In this document: positions 49,112 through 61,369 of the stretch, piece after piece | How the letters are laid out: each line of letters starts with the position of its first letter | Position numbering within the stretch: the first letter of the stretch is position 1 | Origin: Musa acuminata AAA Group | Lineage: Eukaryota; Streptophyta; Magnoliopsida; Zingiberales; Musaceae | Reading direction: 5' to 3' | Assembly: GCF_036884655.1 (NCBI RefSeq) | Contig: NC_088357.1 | Location: forward strand, 11,003,501-11,067,500 | DNA: 64,000 nt | Made by a program: the position numbers and the translations under genes | Notes under the pieces: model-generated | Told to the model about the DNA's origin: nothing | Databases searched by the model: none | What the model saw: only the letters and a program-made list of their open reading frames with translations

Positions 49112-51618
49112 TGTCACATCCCAAATTTATAAAAATAATAATAAATTAATATTTTATTATCCATAATTTATATAATAAACTCTCTCCTTTTCTTTTCATT
49201 TGTCTTTAAATTCAAATCCTTATTTTTACAGTAGTAAATATTTTATTAACCAGAAAAAATGACAACATCTTTAGGGTCACAAGTCTCTTTCAAACAAGCT
49301 TCAGATCTATTACACAGTAGTAAATTACTCTGAAAATAAATATAAAATAAAAACATAACAGCAACCACATATGCTGGTAGAAACCTCAGAAAAATCATAA
49401 AGTTAATCTTCAATATTCATGAAATATAAACAAGTATCAATAATTCAATAAAAATATATATCTATTCATCATAAAACTTATGCATCAGAAAAATGATGAT
49501 AATTTCTTATATAATAAATAAAATCATGCATCAACCACATGCAACACATGTATAATAACAAAGGCGTACATCACCTGATGGTGCACTCTCCCAACAGCAG
49601 ATGAAGATAATCCATATCGCACTCCCAACAGCGGATTGAGTGGTATCTCTCACCCGCCCAAGTGGGGACACGTTCCTCCCAACAGAAAATGGAGGAACCG
49701 TCTAACCATCATGTCTAACGGCCTGCTAATCTCCGAAGGGAATCACCATACCTACCCTCGACAGGGATACATAAACATCCATGATCATTCATTTATACTC
49801 ATCCAATCACTCATGCATACATGAAGATGATTAAATATTATGAGAGGTCATACTTGATGTAAATCTGCTAGACTATATTCATTGGTGGCTTTGTACTGTG
49901 ATGAGCCCGTAGCTCCTTTCACAAGTTACACTCCCAATGTGAACTACTAGTCTAATTACATATACTACATGATACTCATCATATCAATATCATAAACATA
50001 AGAAAATAGAAAACCAATAATTATTTTCAAATAACATCTTCAGATAAAACCTTTAAATTCATCAAATCATTAAAGCATGAAATATCAATATCTCAATAGT
50101 CCTCAATCAACCAAAACTCTAATTGAAATAGCTCAATTGACTTAAACCAAACTCAATTCGATTATGATCTAACAGAACCAACATCAAATCCTTATAGAAC
50201 CGGTCTGAAATCATGCTAGACTGGTTTAATTTAGATTTGATTGATCTCGATTAGGTCAAATAGGTTTGAACTAGTCAAGTTAGTGTGGAATCACCTTAAA
50301 CCGGCTTTAACTGATTAAACCCGTTTGATTTAATCAATTAATGAGCTTGAACCAATAGAGAGGGAGGAAATTGGACTATGTCATATAGTGCTAACTCAAA
50401 CCGAACCAACCCACCTAAGTCTTAGACGAGTCACATACACTATATATACCTATTCCACATACACTGCATATACTTGTTCCAAGTACTAAGTTGAGTTGAG
50501 GTACGACGAGTTATATAAAAGGAGCGACTATATGTCTAATGTCAATTGTATAGCTAGGTAGGCTTAACTTCATGAACTAAGCTAAGCCTCACTTATAAGT
50601 TAGGCTGGGCCTTGCCATTAAACTAGGCCTTGCTTAGCTCGCGAGTTGGTCCTAGACACATGAGTTTGGGTCGTATCTAACCAAATGGATTGGGTCGTAC
50701 CTATCATATAAGCTGGCCGATACCTAATCACATGGTTGGATCATACCTTACCATATGAGTTGGGTCATATATAGCCACATGAATTGGATCGTACCTAGCC
50801 ACATGAGCTGGCCCATGCCTAGTCACATAGTTGGGTCGTATCTTAACACATGGGCTGGGTTATACATGACCACATGGACTAGATCATACTTAGCCACATG
50901 GGTTGGGTCGTACCTTGCTATATGAGTTGGCTTCTACCCGGCCATATAGGTTGGGTCATGGGCTAGGTTGTACTTGGTCATATGAGCTAGGTCGTACATG
51001 ACCACATGGGTTGAGTCGATTCAATCTAATCGATCAACTTGACTCAAGTCAGACCCAATTAGACTCCTCTTATCAAATTAGATTTCAGTATTTAAAATTA
51101 TTAATGAATGACTCAAATTCATTAATTAAAACTTTAAATTCATAATCTCAAATTTAAAACTAATTATATTATAGAAATTCATACATAATTCTTGAAATAT
51201 AGATATATCTAATTAAATAAATTAGACACACTATGTTAATCTAAAAATAAGAATTTTAATAATTAAATCAATATTAAAATTCACTTAAGCTTAAGATATC
51301 AAGATAAATCAAAAAATCATTATAACATCACAAATCAATTATCATTATTTACTACTCATAAAATTTTAAAAATAAAATATCATTATTTTCTCGGGAAGTC
51401 ATCTCCTCAATCCTCCCATTGTTAGGCTTAGTAAAAAATGAGGGAGAAGTAACCCCTTTATATAGGAGAAGATGAAATTTCGCCGAAGGGTAAGTAATAA
51501 TTTAATTTTTATTTTTAATTTATTTTTTATTTGCTTTCACACATAAAGAAAGTAATATAATATTCATCTTTTATTGTTCACACACAAAAATGGAATGTAA
51601 TCTATTTATTTCCTAAAT
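49112..51618. mobile_element. Repeat of about 2.5 kb inserted in the copia leader (LTR-like)
   Basis: The insert begins TGTCACATCCCAAATTT, a start seen in many plant LTRs. Its first 448 bp match 63553-64000 without net length change, so the left border is firm. The octamer ATCAAATC lies just left (49104-49111) and again at 51619-51626, which may mark the right border, but the right end is not proven. A TATATAAAGGGG promoter-like box on the minus strand (about 51447-51458) and a minisatellite (50660-51020) lie inside. No coding domain was found, so it may be a solo LTR or a non-coding element. Confidence 0.5.
50660..51020 (+). repeat. Minisatellite, about 30-bp units
   Basis: About a dozen diverged units of the type GGGTCGTACCTAGCCACATG, followed by AGCTGG or AGTTG, stand head to tail. 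Unit spacing is about 28-31 bp. They lie within the inserted repeat. Confidence 0.8.
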
Positions 51619-51888
51619 ATCAAATCACTCATTAGAAAATAAATCAATTAATAATTTAATTGATTAGTAAAATTCTTAACTTATCTATGTGATTAAGAAA
51701 ACTAAATTTAATTATTTCCTTAACTATAGTACATAGAAGTTAGTAATAAAATAATACATCATTTATAGTAATTAATTTATGTTAAAGGAGAAATTATCGG
51801 TGATTATAAAATCACTCCAAAATATTGATGAAAATATCATTAAAATATATAAAAAATAAGCTTAGATATTCAGTAATCATTGTAAGAT

Positions 51889-51901
51889 GGCTCTAATACC
51901 A
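51889..51901 (-). other. Primer-binding site of the copia element
   Basis: Read on the minus strand this is TGGTATTAGAGCC, two bases inside the 5' LTR. It matches the common copia primer-binding site TGGTATCAGAGC, complementary to initiator methionine tRNA, with one change. Confidence 0.8.
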
Positions 51902-51903
51902 AT

Positions 51904-52459
51904 TGTTGATTCTTTTAATATATTAAATATGGATCAAATAATTATTTTATAGAATTAAACCAAATTTTGGTTCAAACATACTTCATAGATCCAAAACAAG
52001 ATTTCAGAATGTTTCCATAAAACTAATTAAATATACTATAATATGCATGAAATCCTACAATAATTAAGAAATATATTAATACAGAAGCCGATGAATCTAT
52101 TAGAATATTTTCTGAATTAATCGATGATTTGGTCTTCCAATTGCAGAGTATCCTTAAAAACTTTATATTTCTCCTTGACGGTTGAAGAGAAACTTCATTC
52201 GATATTACAACCGGGGACCACAACTTTATTTATTATCATAACCGATGAATCTATAATTATGCATCAAGAGTTTCATATTCCTAACTTGTCTCGTCATTAA
52301 GTTATAAATATGACTGATGGTATCCACATAATTAATTTTATAATAATTATGTCCTTTAGCCAAATAACTTTACTTTAATTAGATCACTTTAATTTTGGCT
52401 AATCAAGATAATGGCTTAATAAATTTAATTGTACATGTGTGACCCTTAAAATTCTAACA
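51904..52459 (-). repeat. 5' LTR of the full-length copia element
   Basis: This is a 556-bp partner of 42342-42885. It lies upstream in the element's minus-strand orientation and is flanked on the right by the target duplication AAGTT. Confidence 0.9.
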
Positions 52460-52482
52460 AAGTTAACTTTTGTAGTATATTT

Positions 52483-54076
52483 TGTTAAGAAATCTTGGGG
52501 ACAATATCACATGCGTAGCGGAAGAACAAAAAAATAAAATCTCTAATTTTCCAAAAAGATGTTCGTCGTCGTGCGAAGATTGGTGCATAAAATTCCGTGA
52601 AACAAACTGCATATAAAATAAATTATGTTACCTAGGGAGATTGTATATCCTTGTTTCTTTACAGATCTCTAGAAGATGGTGAAGAAGGTCAAGCGTCCTC
52701 CTCTCTAGCGGTGATCCACACAGTAGGGCTGCGACGACGCTTCTCAAGACTTCAGGCCTACTTTGAGGTGGACATGGAGAGGAGAATAGGAGAGGCAACC
52801 AAAAGCTCTAGCCTATGAACCACTTAATCCCTCCTATTTATAGAGGTCCCCTGTCAAACCTTAATGGATCCTCCCCTATTGGTTATTGGATCTGCATCCA
52901 ACTACCTAAGCCTCTTTGATTAGTGGATCTCTATCCAATAATCTCTTATGAACTCTTATTGGATCTCATCCATAGGATCCAATAATTCAAGGGCTTATTA
53001 GATATTCAACAAAATAGGAGCTCCGACGGATATCTTATATTCGAACCTCTACTCATCGCAACGCCTACCATATGTGTGTGACCCTCTATCGAGCTAGCTG
53101 TGAGTCATACTTGTCAGAACTCCTTCTGACTCAGTGAATTATTATCTCTGTAATATTTCACTCGACTCATCAACTACGGACGTATTAGGCCACTACACCG
53201 TAGTCTCCAGACGATACAGGGGAATCCAATCCATTGGACCTGTCTATCCTCAGTTACCGTGTACCTATAGTCCCTCATCCATCTAATATCCCAAAGACCG
53301 TATAACGGGCACGTTGCTGTCAGACCCATACGGTTTCTACTCGAGTTTCGTTCTAATCGGATTCTCCCGGAGAACTCTTTCTCTCTCAATCCAAATGACC
53401 CTGGCCAGGGATTTGTCTGAGCAAGAACACATGGGATATTCCTCTCATGACATCGAGAGTAGATGATCCTTTATCGACACTCAATAGCCCTCGTAAGGTC
53501 GATTGTCACTCCTAATGTTCAACTGTACTAGATTTGGGACATCCAAAATTATAAGTCTGATATCAAAGAGTGGAGCACTCATACAGGACATCCTTGGTGT
53601 CTCAAGTATAAGGACCAGATACACCACTAGGACTATAGAATCATTATCGGATAATAAGACATCATCGACCATCCAGCATTCCGTAAGCGGATCAATCAGT
53701 AAACTCATTCTCCAATGAGCACTTGTACTGTAGCTCTAGTGTCCCCACACGAGCAGTTATGAGACCAGCTGCATCCATTATATGGACGGGTATACAGCAC
53801 ACGAGTCTGTCCGATTATCTCGATGGCCCTCTCGAGTAACCTATGACCGGGATTATTTAGGATCTATGTTTAAAGGTGAATCGATCTCATTATCGTGATC
53901 TCATCATGATCCGATTCCTATTGCACAGATTCAAGGACGTCACAATATATACATGCATATATGCAACAGTCAATATAAAGTGATAAATGCCAAAATATAA
54001 TAAGCAAAAAGATTATGTGTCAAGTCACACGTGCCATCACTCACGTGATTGACTTGTTGGGCGCCTATGACTAGCA
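52483..54076 (-). repeat. LTR of the second copia family, left copy (about 1594 bp)
   Basis: Read on the minus strand it starts TGCTAGTCATAGGCGCC and ends TTTCTTAACA. It is similar along its length to 56467-57988; for example, both contain GAGCAAGAACACATGGGATAT and ACCGTGTACCTATAGTCCCTC. On its right it joins directly to a gag remnant. Its two flanks (TATTT and ATTCA) do not match, so this is not a simple solo-LTR insertion. Confidence 0.85.
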
Positions 54077-54619
54077 ATTCACTTCAAGCTTGTTCATATT
54101 AAAATTTACTATGAACCGAGAAAAGGAATCTGGTAGGGACTAAAGCACAAGGTCCACACACAGGTCATCCTCTAGGACCATTCCTAGACCTGTAAGTTTC
54201 TCTATCCACTCAATCATCTATAGAACATAGCCCTGAACCGGTGTCCTCTCAGTCATCCTAGCATGGAAGAGACTCTTTGATATCTCATACCGTTGAGTCC
54301 TTCCCTATTTCTCAAATAATTTATGGAGATACAGGTGAATGGATCTAGCATCCATTTTTTTATGCTATATCTGTAACTCAAGAGTCATGGAGCCCAACAT
54401 GTAACACTGAGCAAGAGTGGAGTCATCTATGTACTTCACGTAGCGAGCGATCTCATCCTCGCTTGCCTCTTCCTCAAGCGTAGACATTATTGTATCATGA
54501 ACGTATGTGATTTTCTTCGTCGTGAGAACAATTCTCGGGTTGGAGAGCCAATTCTTATAATTTGTATCAGTGAGGTAGTTGATATCAAGTATGCCATGTA
54601 AGGGATTTGAAAGTGACAT
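54077..54619 (-). pseudogene. copia gag 5' half, joined to an LTR
   Basis: From ATG 54619 the minus strand reads MSLSNPLHGILDINYLTDTN and KNWLSNPRIVLTTKKI, then ARYVKYIDDSTLAQCYMLGS. It continues through frame breaks to RYEISKSLFHARMTERTPVQ and FNMNKLEV, where the LTR starts. This is the UBN2-type gag of copia elements. Its remaining C-terminal half is absent. Confidence 0.82.
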
Positions 54620-55010
54620 ATTTTTTAAAATAAATATGCAGTAGAAATAAATAACATGTAGATTTCATAAAAATAAATAATTAAGATAAGGACTTCTATC
54701 TTAATCTACTCCCACTATTTTCTTACGAAACGTACAACTCCCTCTAGTATGTGAATCGAAGACCCTCGATAGATCTTTAGGGGGGATCAGGATCCAATCA
54801 CGTCTTACGTAACCTCGAGGGACTCGACTAATCACACTAAGCTTATAAAGGTGGGCAACTCTTGCCAATCACAACTCTTTGTGATTCTTGTCTTGTTCGA
54901 TCTCTGAACCATCATAGCCTCGAGGGACTCAACCAACTATGTTGTTCAGTTAAGTCATCACCATTATTACATGATGAATCTGATTCGATGATATACCTTT
55001 GAGGGCAAGC
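54620..55010 (-). other. Leader-like sequence between gag and displaced pol
   Basis: This AT-rich and GC-mixed stretch lies upstream of the gag start and directly follows the broken reverse transcriptase frame. It has two GAGTCCCTCGAGG blocks about 80 bp apart. It is probably the leader of the gag-bearing copy. No promoter or LTR separates it from pol. Confidence 0.4.
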
Positions 55011-56466
55011 ATTCCTAATGATCAGGATGTCATCCACATATAACACCAAAAAAGTGATAGCGCTCCCACTTACCTTCCTGTACACATAAGGCTCATCTTC
55101 ATTCTTAACGAAATCATAAGATTTGATTGCCTCATCAAATTTTATGTTCCAACTTCGAGAAGCTTGCTTTAGTTCATAAATAGATCTAAGCAACCTGCAC
55201 ACCTTATCTGGGTAATTCTTGGACACGAGTCCCTCGAATTGTATCATATACACCTTCTCCTCGAGGTTCCCATTGAGGAATGTGGTTTTCACATCCATCT
55301 GCCAGATCTCATAATCATAGTGTGCTGCAACAGTCAATAGAATTCGGATGGATTTTACTATTGCTATGGATGAGAAGGTTTCGTTATAGTCAACACCTTG
55401 CTTTTGACTATAGGTCTCTACCTTTCTTTATAGGTCACTAGCCACTAGCCTTGCTTTATATGTCTCTACCTTTCCATCTACTCCAATCTTTTTCTTAAAG
55501 ATCCACTTGCAACCGATGGGTACAATACCTTCGGACGCATCAACTAGGTTCCAAAATTTGTTGGAGTACATAGAATCCATCTTAGAATTCATGGCTTCTT
55601 ACCACTTCCCAAAGTCTATACTCATAATATCCTCCTCGTAGGTTTGAGGATCAATATCCTCAACATCGTCTCCTCTAATATGTCCCACATATCTCTCAGG
55701 AGGATGTGATACTCTACCGGACTTACGTAAAGTTGGAACTTGTGTATTAAGTACCTGAATAGACTCGGACTGTAGAGTGGTGCTTAAGCTAGGTTCTCCA
55801 ACCTCGCTCAACTCTATCATTCTCCCACTGTCACCTCCAAGAATGTATTCCTTCTCAAGGAACACTGCTCTCTTGGCTACAAAGACCTTTTGGTCCTCAA
55901 GATGATAGAAATAATACCCATAAGTTTCCTTGGAGTATCCCACAAACTTGCACTGTTTTGTCCTCGATTTCAACTTATCAGGGTTGTGTCTTTTAACGTG
56001 GGCAGGGCAGTTCCAAATCTTAACAACCTTAAGATTGGGCTTCTTCCCTTTCTATATCTCATATGTTATAGACACTACCAACTTAGTTAAAACTCTATTC
56101 AGAAGGTAAGTTGCGGTCTCTAGGGCATATCCCCAGAATGAAATAGGTAGGTCAGCGAAATTCATCATGGACCGTACCATATCTAATAGCGTACGATTTC
56201 TCCTTTCAAACACACCATTGAGTTGAGGTGTATAAGGAGGTGTCCATTGGGATAATATCCCATGGTCCTTAAGGAAGTGAGTAAACTCTGTACTTAAATA
56301 CTTACCTCATCGATCTGATCAAAGAGTCTTGATACTCTTTCCATCTGGTTCTTCACTTCATTCTTATACTCTCTGAATTTCTCAAAGGCCTCGTACTTAT
56401 ACTTCATTAAGTACACATATCCATACCTTGAGAAATCATCAATAAAGATAATGAAGTAGGAGTAAC
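55011..56466 (-). pseudogene. copia pol (integrase end, connection, reverse transcriptase) of the second element
   Basis: In minus-strand order, the integrase core (FIIFIDDFSRYGYVYLMKYK) starts at the LTR junction. It is followed by the integrase C-terminal/connection region (KCKFVGY-like CKFVGYSKETYGYYFYHLED) and the RT (IWQMDVKTTFLNGNLEEKVY, RLLRSIYELKQASRSWNIKF, FLVLYVDDILIIRNA). The RT frame stops abruptly after the YVDD motif. The integrase N-terminus, protease and RNase H are missing. Confidence 0.85.
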
Positions 56467-57988
56467 TGTTGAGAAATCTTGGGGGCGACATCACATGCGC
56501 AGCGGAAGAACAAGAAAACAAAATCCCCAATTTTCCAAAAAGATGTTTGTTGTCGTGCGAAGATTGGTACGCAAAAATTCGCAAAACAAACTGAGTATAG
56601 AATAGATTGTATTACCTAAAGAGATCGTATATCCCTATTTCCTTGCAGATTTCTAAGAGAAAGTGAAGGAGGTCAAGCGTCCTCCTCTCTAGCGGCGATC
56701 CACACAACAGGGTTGCGATGACGCTCCTCAAAACTCCAGGCCTGCTATGAGGTGGAGAGGGAGAGGAGAATAGGAGAGGCTAGCAAAGGCTCTAGCCTAT
56801 GAACCATTGAATCCCTCCTATTTATAGAGGTTCCCTATCAAATACTAATGGATTCTCCCCTAGTAGGTATTAGATATGTATTCAATTACCCAAGCCTTTT
56901 AGATTAGTGTATCTCTATCCAATAATCTCTCATGGGCTCTTATTGGATCTCGTCCATAGGATCCAATAATTCAGGGGCTTATTGGATATCCAAAAAGATA
57001 GGGGCTCCGACGGATATCTCACATCCGAACTCCTTCTAACTTAGTGAATTATTATCTCTGTAATAATTCACTCGACTCATCGACTACGGAGATACTATGC
57101 CACTACGCCGTAGTCCCCAGATGATATAGTAGAATCCAATCCATTAGACCTGTCTATCCACAGTTACCGTGTACCTATAGTCCCTCATCTATTTAATATC
57201 CCAAAGACCGTATATCGAGCATGGTGCTGTCAGGCCCATACGGTTTCTACTCGAGTCTCGCTCTAATCGGATTCTCCCAGAGAACTCTTTCTCTCTCAAC
57301 CCAAATGACCATTGCCAGGGATTTGTCTGAGCAAGAACACATGGGATATTTCTCTTATGACACAAAGAGTGGATGATCCTCTATCGACACTCAATAACCC
57401 TCGTAAGGTCGATTGCCACTCCCAATGATCAACTGTACTAGATCTGGGACAACCAAACCTACAAGTCTGGTATCAAAGAGTGGAGCACTCATATAGGACA
57501 TCCTTAGTGTCTCAAGTCTAAGGACCAGATACACCACTAGGACTACGGAATTGCCGTATAACAATAAGTCATCATCAACTATCTAGCATTCCGTAAGCGG
57601 ATCAATCAGTGAACTCATTCTCCAATGAGCACCTGTACTGTATCCCTAGTGTCCCCACACGAGCAACTATGAGACCAACTGCATCCATCATATAGACGGG
57701 TATACAGCACACCAATCTGTCCGATTATCACGATGTCTCTCTCGAGTAACCTATGACCGGGATTATTTATGATCTGTGTTTAAAGGTGAATTGATCTCAT
57801 TATCGTGATCTCATCATGATCTGATTCTCATCGCACAAATCCAAGGACATCATAATATATACATGCATATATGCAATAGTTAATATAAAGTGATAAATGC
57901 CAAAATATAATAAGAAAAAAAAGATTTCGTGTCAAGTCACACGTGTCATCACTCATGTGATTGGCTTGCTAGGCACCTATTACTGGTA
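56467..57988 (-). repeat. LTR of the second copia family, right copy (about 1522 bp)
   Basis: Read on the minus strand it starts TACCAGTAATAGGTGCC (start TG changed to TA) and ends TTTCTCAACA. It is followed not by a primer-binding site but directly by mid-integrase coding sequence, so the usual PBS, gag and protease region has been deleted at this junction. Confidence 0.85.
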
Positions 57989-60832
57989 GAATTCTCATAA
58001 AAAAACCTTAAGTTTTAAATTTTTTAGTAAAGAATCTTAAGTTTGAAAATTTTATATGAAAAGATGATTTTACCTTCGTCAATTTGAAAATTTCATGTCT
58101 TACCCTAGTTGTGCCTTTGCAAGTGCTAGACCTGGCCACACCTCCACCTTGTCGACGACCCCTCCTTTGCCTCACACATGGTTGTCTTGTCTGCTAACTT
58201 TTGTCTGCCCATAACTCTCACCATCATTGTTGGCCACAAAAGCAAGCCATCCCCCTCCTTTCTTGCTTGTTGTTGATATCAAGGAGGGACCGTGCATAGA
58301 CCACACCAACGAAGAAGGGGCACAAGTAGAATGCATGAACCCAACTGAACCCCTGACCTTATTGTCATCGCTAACCACGAAAGGTGTCATGCAGCAACAC
58401 ATATACCCTTGCTCGCACGAGGGCAACGAGGGTCGTTGCTACCATTATAGTTTGCACCCTTGCTCGCGAGAAGACGATGATGGCAACTCTGTCACTAGTC
58501 CAACAAGAGAGACAAGGGTCATTGTTGGGTACAGAGGTACCTCACAACACTGCTTACACCCTTGCTCGTGCGGAAGTGGCAAATGTCGCTTCTTCGTTGG
58601 TCTAGCGAGGTGCAACGAAAGTCACTATGCCTTCATTGTTGGGTGGGTCTAATAGAGGGGTGCAATCAACGAGATTATGATGGTACGACCACGGGCTCAG
58701 CGAAGGGTAGTGGCCCATAGGTCCATTATAGTCATTTTAAAAAAGAGGTGTTTGTGATTTTTTTTTTAAATTATGGTACTATTTAGGAAATTCCAAAGCT
58801 TAAAAGGCTTTTTTAGGAATTCATTCTATTATTTGATATTTTATATTAAAATATGAAATGAATATGCCAAAAATTCACTAAGAATTGGTAAAAAAATCAC
58901 TTAAATTTTACTTTAAATTAATATTTTTTACAACCTAAAAATGAAAAAAATGACTTTAAATAAAAGATACAATCTATAACTCATTTATATGTACACACAA
59001 TTGATAGAGATTTACATATTTGCACTGAACTAGAATTTTTTAATATTCATTCTAAATCTGATCTAATAATTATAAATGTCTAGATTTGTATATCAATACC
59101 TTTTAGGGTATTTTTCCCATTAAATCAAAATTTGAAATAAATATTCCAAATATAATTTGAAATATGATTGGCTCAAACATACACTATAACTCATTTATGT
59201 ATCATTTGGTAAAGAAAGAAATATAATTAATATAGATTAACCTAGTACTTGATTAAAATTATATTCAAGCACCATAAGGATATGATTTTGAGATGTTCAT
59301 ACGTTCGAAATCACTTTTCCAAATTTAGACTTTATTTTCAAATCAATTGATATTCATAAATAAAAATTAAAACAATATCCTTAAAATTAGTTTGATGTTG
59401 ACCAATAGTCAATTACATCTGACCAAAAGCTCAGATATATCACCTACAATTCAATAATAATCCAATAAATAAAAATTAGAAGTTACTATTTTTTCAATTT
59501 ACATGGTTTTTTCACCTTATCTTCTTATCGCTTAATTTTTATAAAGTAAGTGTGATATAAATATATTAAGTAAAGGATGATTCCGATGTACAACCTATAA
59601 TTCGTATATGATACGATAAAGAAAATTTAATAATTGATAGGAATATAATTATTATTTTTTAAATATTCAAATCTTGTCTAAGAATAAGATACCTTCCAAA
59701 TTATTCAATCAAATTTTATATTTTATATTTTTATCAAATCGGTACCTTATCTTCTCTTCTCTTATTCGTTTTATTCTACACATCCTCAAGCTAACCTCTT
59801 AAATGGGAAATCTTTTTTTGTTTTCTTTATCATTTGATCAACAAAATAAAAATATTTTATTATAAAATAAAAAAGAGCAATTTACCAAAAAAATAACTCT
59901 CTTATGGAGTTTTTGCCATATGTCGCCCAAATAATTTTTTTTTATTTTGATCAAAATATTCTTATTGAAATCATAAAAATGATCAAATTAATTGTTAGAC
60001 CTGAATCAATTTTTTTTAGATTAATTAGATAATATCAATTCAACTAAATTCTAACTACCCAATTTGATTAAATTATTATATTGATTTCTCCTCCTCTTCC
60101 TTCTCCTCCGTTATCTCTCACTGTATCTCCATCTTCTCTCACTCTATATTTATAGCCTCCTCCTCTTTTGCCTCATCTCTCTAATATTTTTCATACAACT
60201 GAGGAGACTGAGAAGGAGAAGGGGAGAAGGAGATGAAATTTATTTATTTATTTACCTAAATCGATTTATTGGTCTAAATCGATTCCTTAGTCTAAATCAC
60301 TTTCAATCGATTAAAAAAAATAAAAATAGGATAAATTTAATTGATAAAAAATCATAAAAAATAAAATAGTGGTGACGTCATCCAATTTAAAAAAAATAAT
60401 GGAAACCCTATTTGATAAATCATTCAATAAAACAATACAAATTCTTAAGACGAAATCTCTCGCACCGCGCCGCCCCTCTCCAATTCCCAATCTCCTCACC
60501 AACGACTCTTCCACTGAGAGTTCCGTTCCACAAGTCACGATAAGATCGGTTTGAATGACATCACCGACTTTGATTCCCTTCCCTCGATTCGGCAATTGAC
60601 TCGACGCACGCTCCACTCGATTCTTCCAACCATGTTTATGGCAATGGTGGGCCCCAACGAACCAAGTTTCTTTGTCCTATGGGTACCGTGGAGCCCGGTT
60701 TGGCCCATTCACCGAATCTGCGCCGAGGGACCCTTGTTGTCATCTTTCGTTCACGGAACACGATAAGAGAAAACTTGGGCAGATCTCAAAAGCAGAGGAA
60801 AAACCACATAATCTCCTTCACCGCAAGCCGCG
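57989..60832. other. Intergenic, AT-rich; upstream of the DUF538 gene
   Basis: A more GC-rich patch at about 58080-58700 contains overlapping open frames on both strands (for example 58227-58652, Cys/His/Thr-rich) with short CCCTTGCTCG repeats. I recognise no family and do not call a gene. The rest, to about 60420, is AT-rich with nothing seen. From 60440 the sequence becomes GC-richer and is probably the promoter and leader of the next gene. Confidence 0.5.
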
Positions 60833-61369
60833 ATGTCTCCGATTCGTCCGATGTCTTCTCTTTCCATCGTCCTCCTCATCCTCCTAAGCTGCTTCGGCTT
60901 CTGTTTCTCCGCCGACGTTGAGAGTCTGACGGCGTACGAGGTGCTGGAATCGTACGGATTCCCGCCTGGGCTGCTCCCTAAGGGTGCCCTCGGCTACGAT
61001 CTCGACAGCTCCACCGGCGCCTTCTCCGCCCACCTCAATGGCAGCTGCAGCTTCTCCCTGGAGGCCTCCTACCAGCTCCGCTACAGCCCCACAATCTCAG
61101 GTCACATCGCCTCCGGCCGCCTCTCCGGACTCCGCGGCGTCAGCGTCAAGGTCCTCCTCTTCTGGGTCAACATCATCGAGGTCCGCCGCCTCAGTGATTC
61201 CCTCCGCTTCTCCGTCGGCATCGCCTCCGCTGATTTCGCCATAAGAAACTTCTTCGTATCCCCCGGCTGCGGCTGCGGCTTGAACTGCCCCGATGACGAC
61301 GACGATGACGTTGCCGATTTCCCGCTTCGACTTCGTCGGCTCCATCCGGATGCGGTAAAGAACTACTAG
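60833..61369 (+). CDS. DUF538 family protein (small secreted, SVB-like)
   Basis: This is a single-exon gene of 178 residues. A signal peptide is evident: MSPIRPMSSLSIVLLILLSC followed by FGFCFSA, with a probable cut near residue 26-27. The mature part has the DUF538 signature: AYEVLESYGFPPGLLPKGAL, then GYDLDSSTGAF, a middle YSPTISGHIASGRLSGLRGV block, VKVLLFWVNIIEVRR, and a final SVGIASADFAIRNFFVSPGC with CGCGLNC. This is the usual order and length for the family. DUF538 proteins are plant-specific; some (SVB) affect trichomes and growth or stress responses, but the biochemical role is not settled. The tail after CGCGLNC is unusual in having six aspartates in a row. A second ATG seven codons in is also possible. 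High third-position GC fits a monocot gene. Confidence 0.93.
   Translation: MSPIRPMSSLSIVLLILLSCFGFCFSADVESLTAYEVLESYGFPPGLLPKGALGYDLDSSTGAFSAHLNGSCSFSLEASYQLRYSPTISGHIASGRLSGLRGVSVKVLLFWVNIIEVRRLSDSLRFSVGIASADFAIRNFFVSPGCGCGLNCPDDDDDDVADFPLRLRRLHPDAVKNY

Larger units (their letters stand above)
42342..52459 (-). mobile_element. Ty1/copia LTR retrotransposon, full length, with nested insertions
   Basis: Two related LTRs (42342-42885 and 51904-52459) bound the element. Each starts TGTTG and ends CTAACA. The pentamer AAGTT directly precedes the left LTR (42337-42341) and follows the right LTR (52460-52464), a perfect target duplication. Element orientation is minus: a primer-binding site abuts the right LTR, a polypurine tract abuts the left LTR, and gag/pol remnants read leftward. 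After removing a 1556-bp solo LTR and an inserted repeat of about 2.5 kb, the element is about 6 kb, usual for copia. The pol gene has many stops, and the LTRs differ by substitutions and indels, so it is old and inactive. Confidence 0.92.

Noticed and set aside
50660..51020. Regularly spaced repeats as a possible CRISPR-like array
   Set aside because: Units are head-to-tail and diverged, without distinct unique spacers, in a plant genome. It is a minisatellite.
52483..57988. A simple intact copia element with two LTRs
   Set aside because: The bordering bases do not match as a target duplication, no primer-binding site or polypurine tract abuts the LTRs inside, and gag and pol are in the wrong order.
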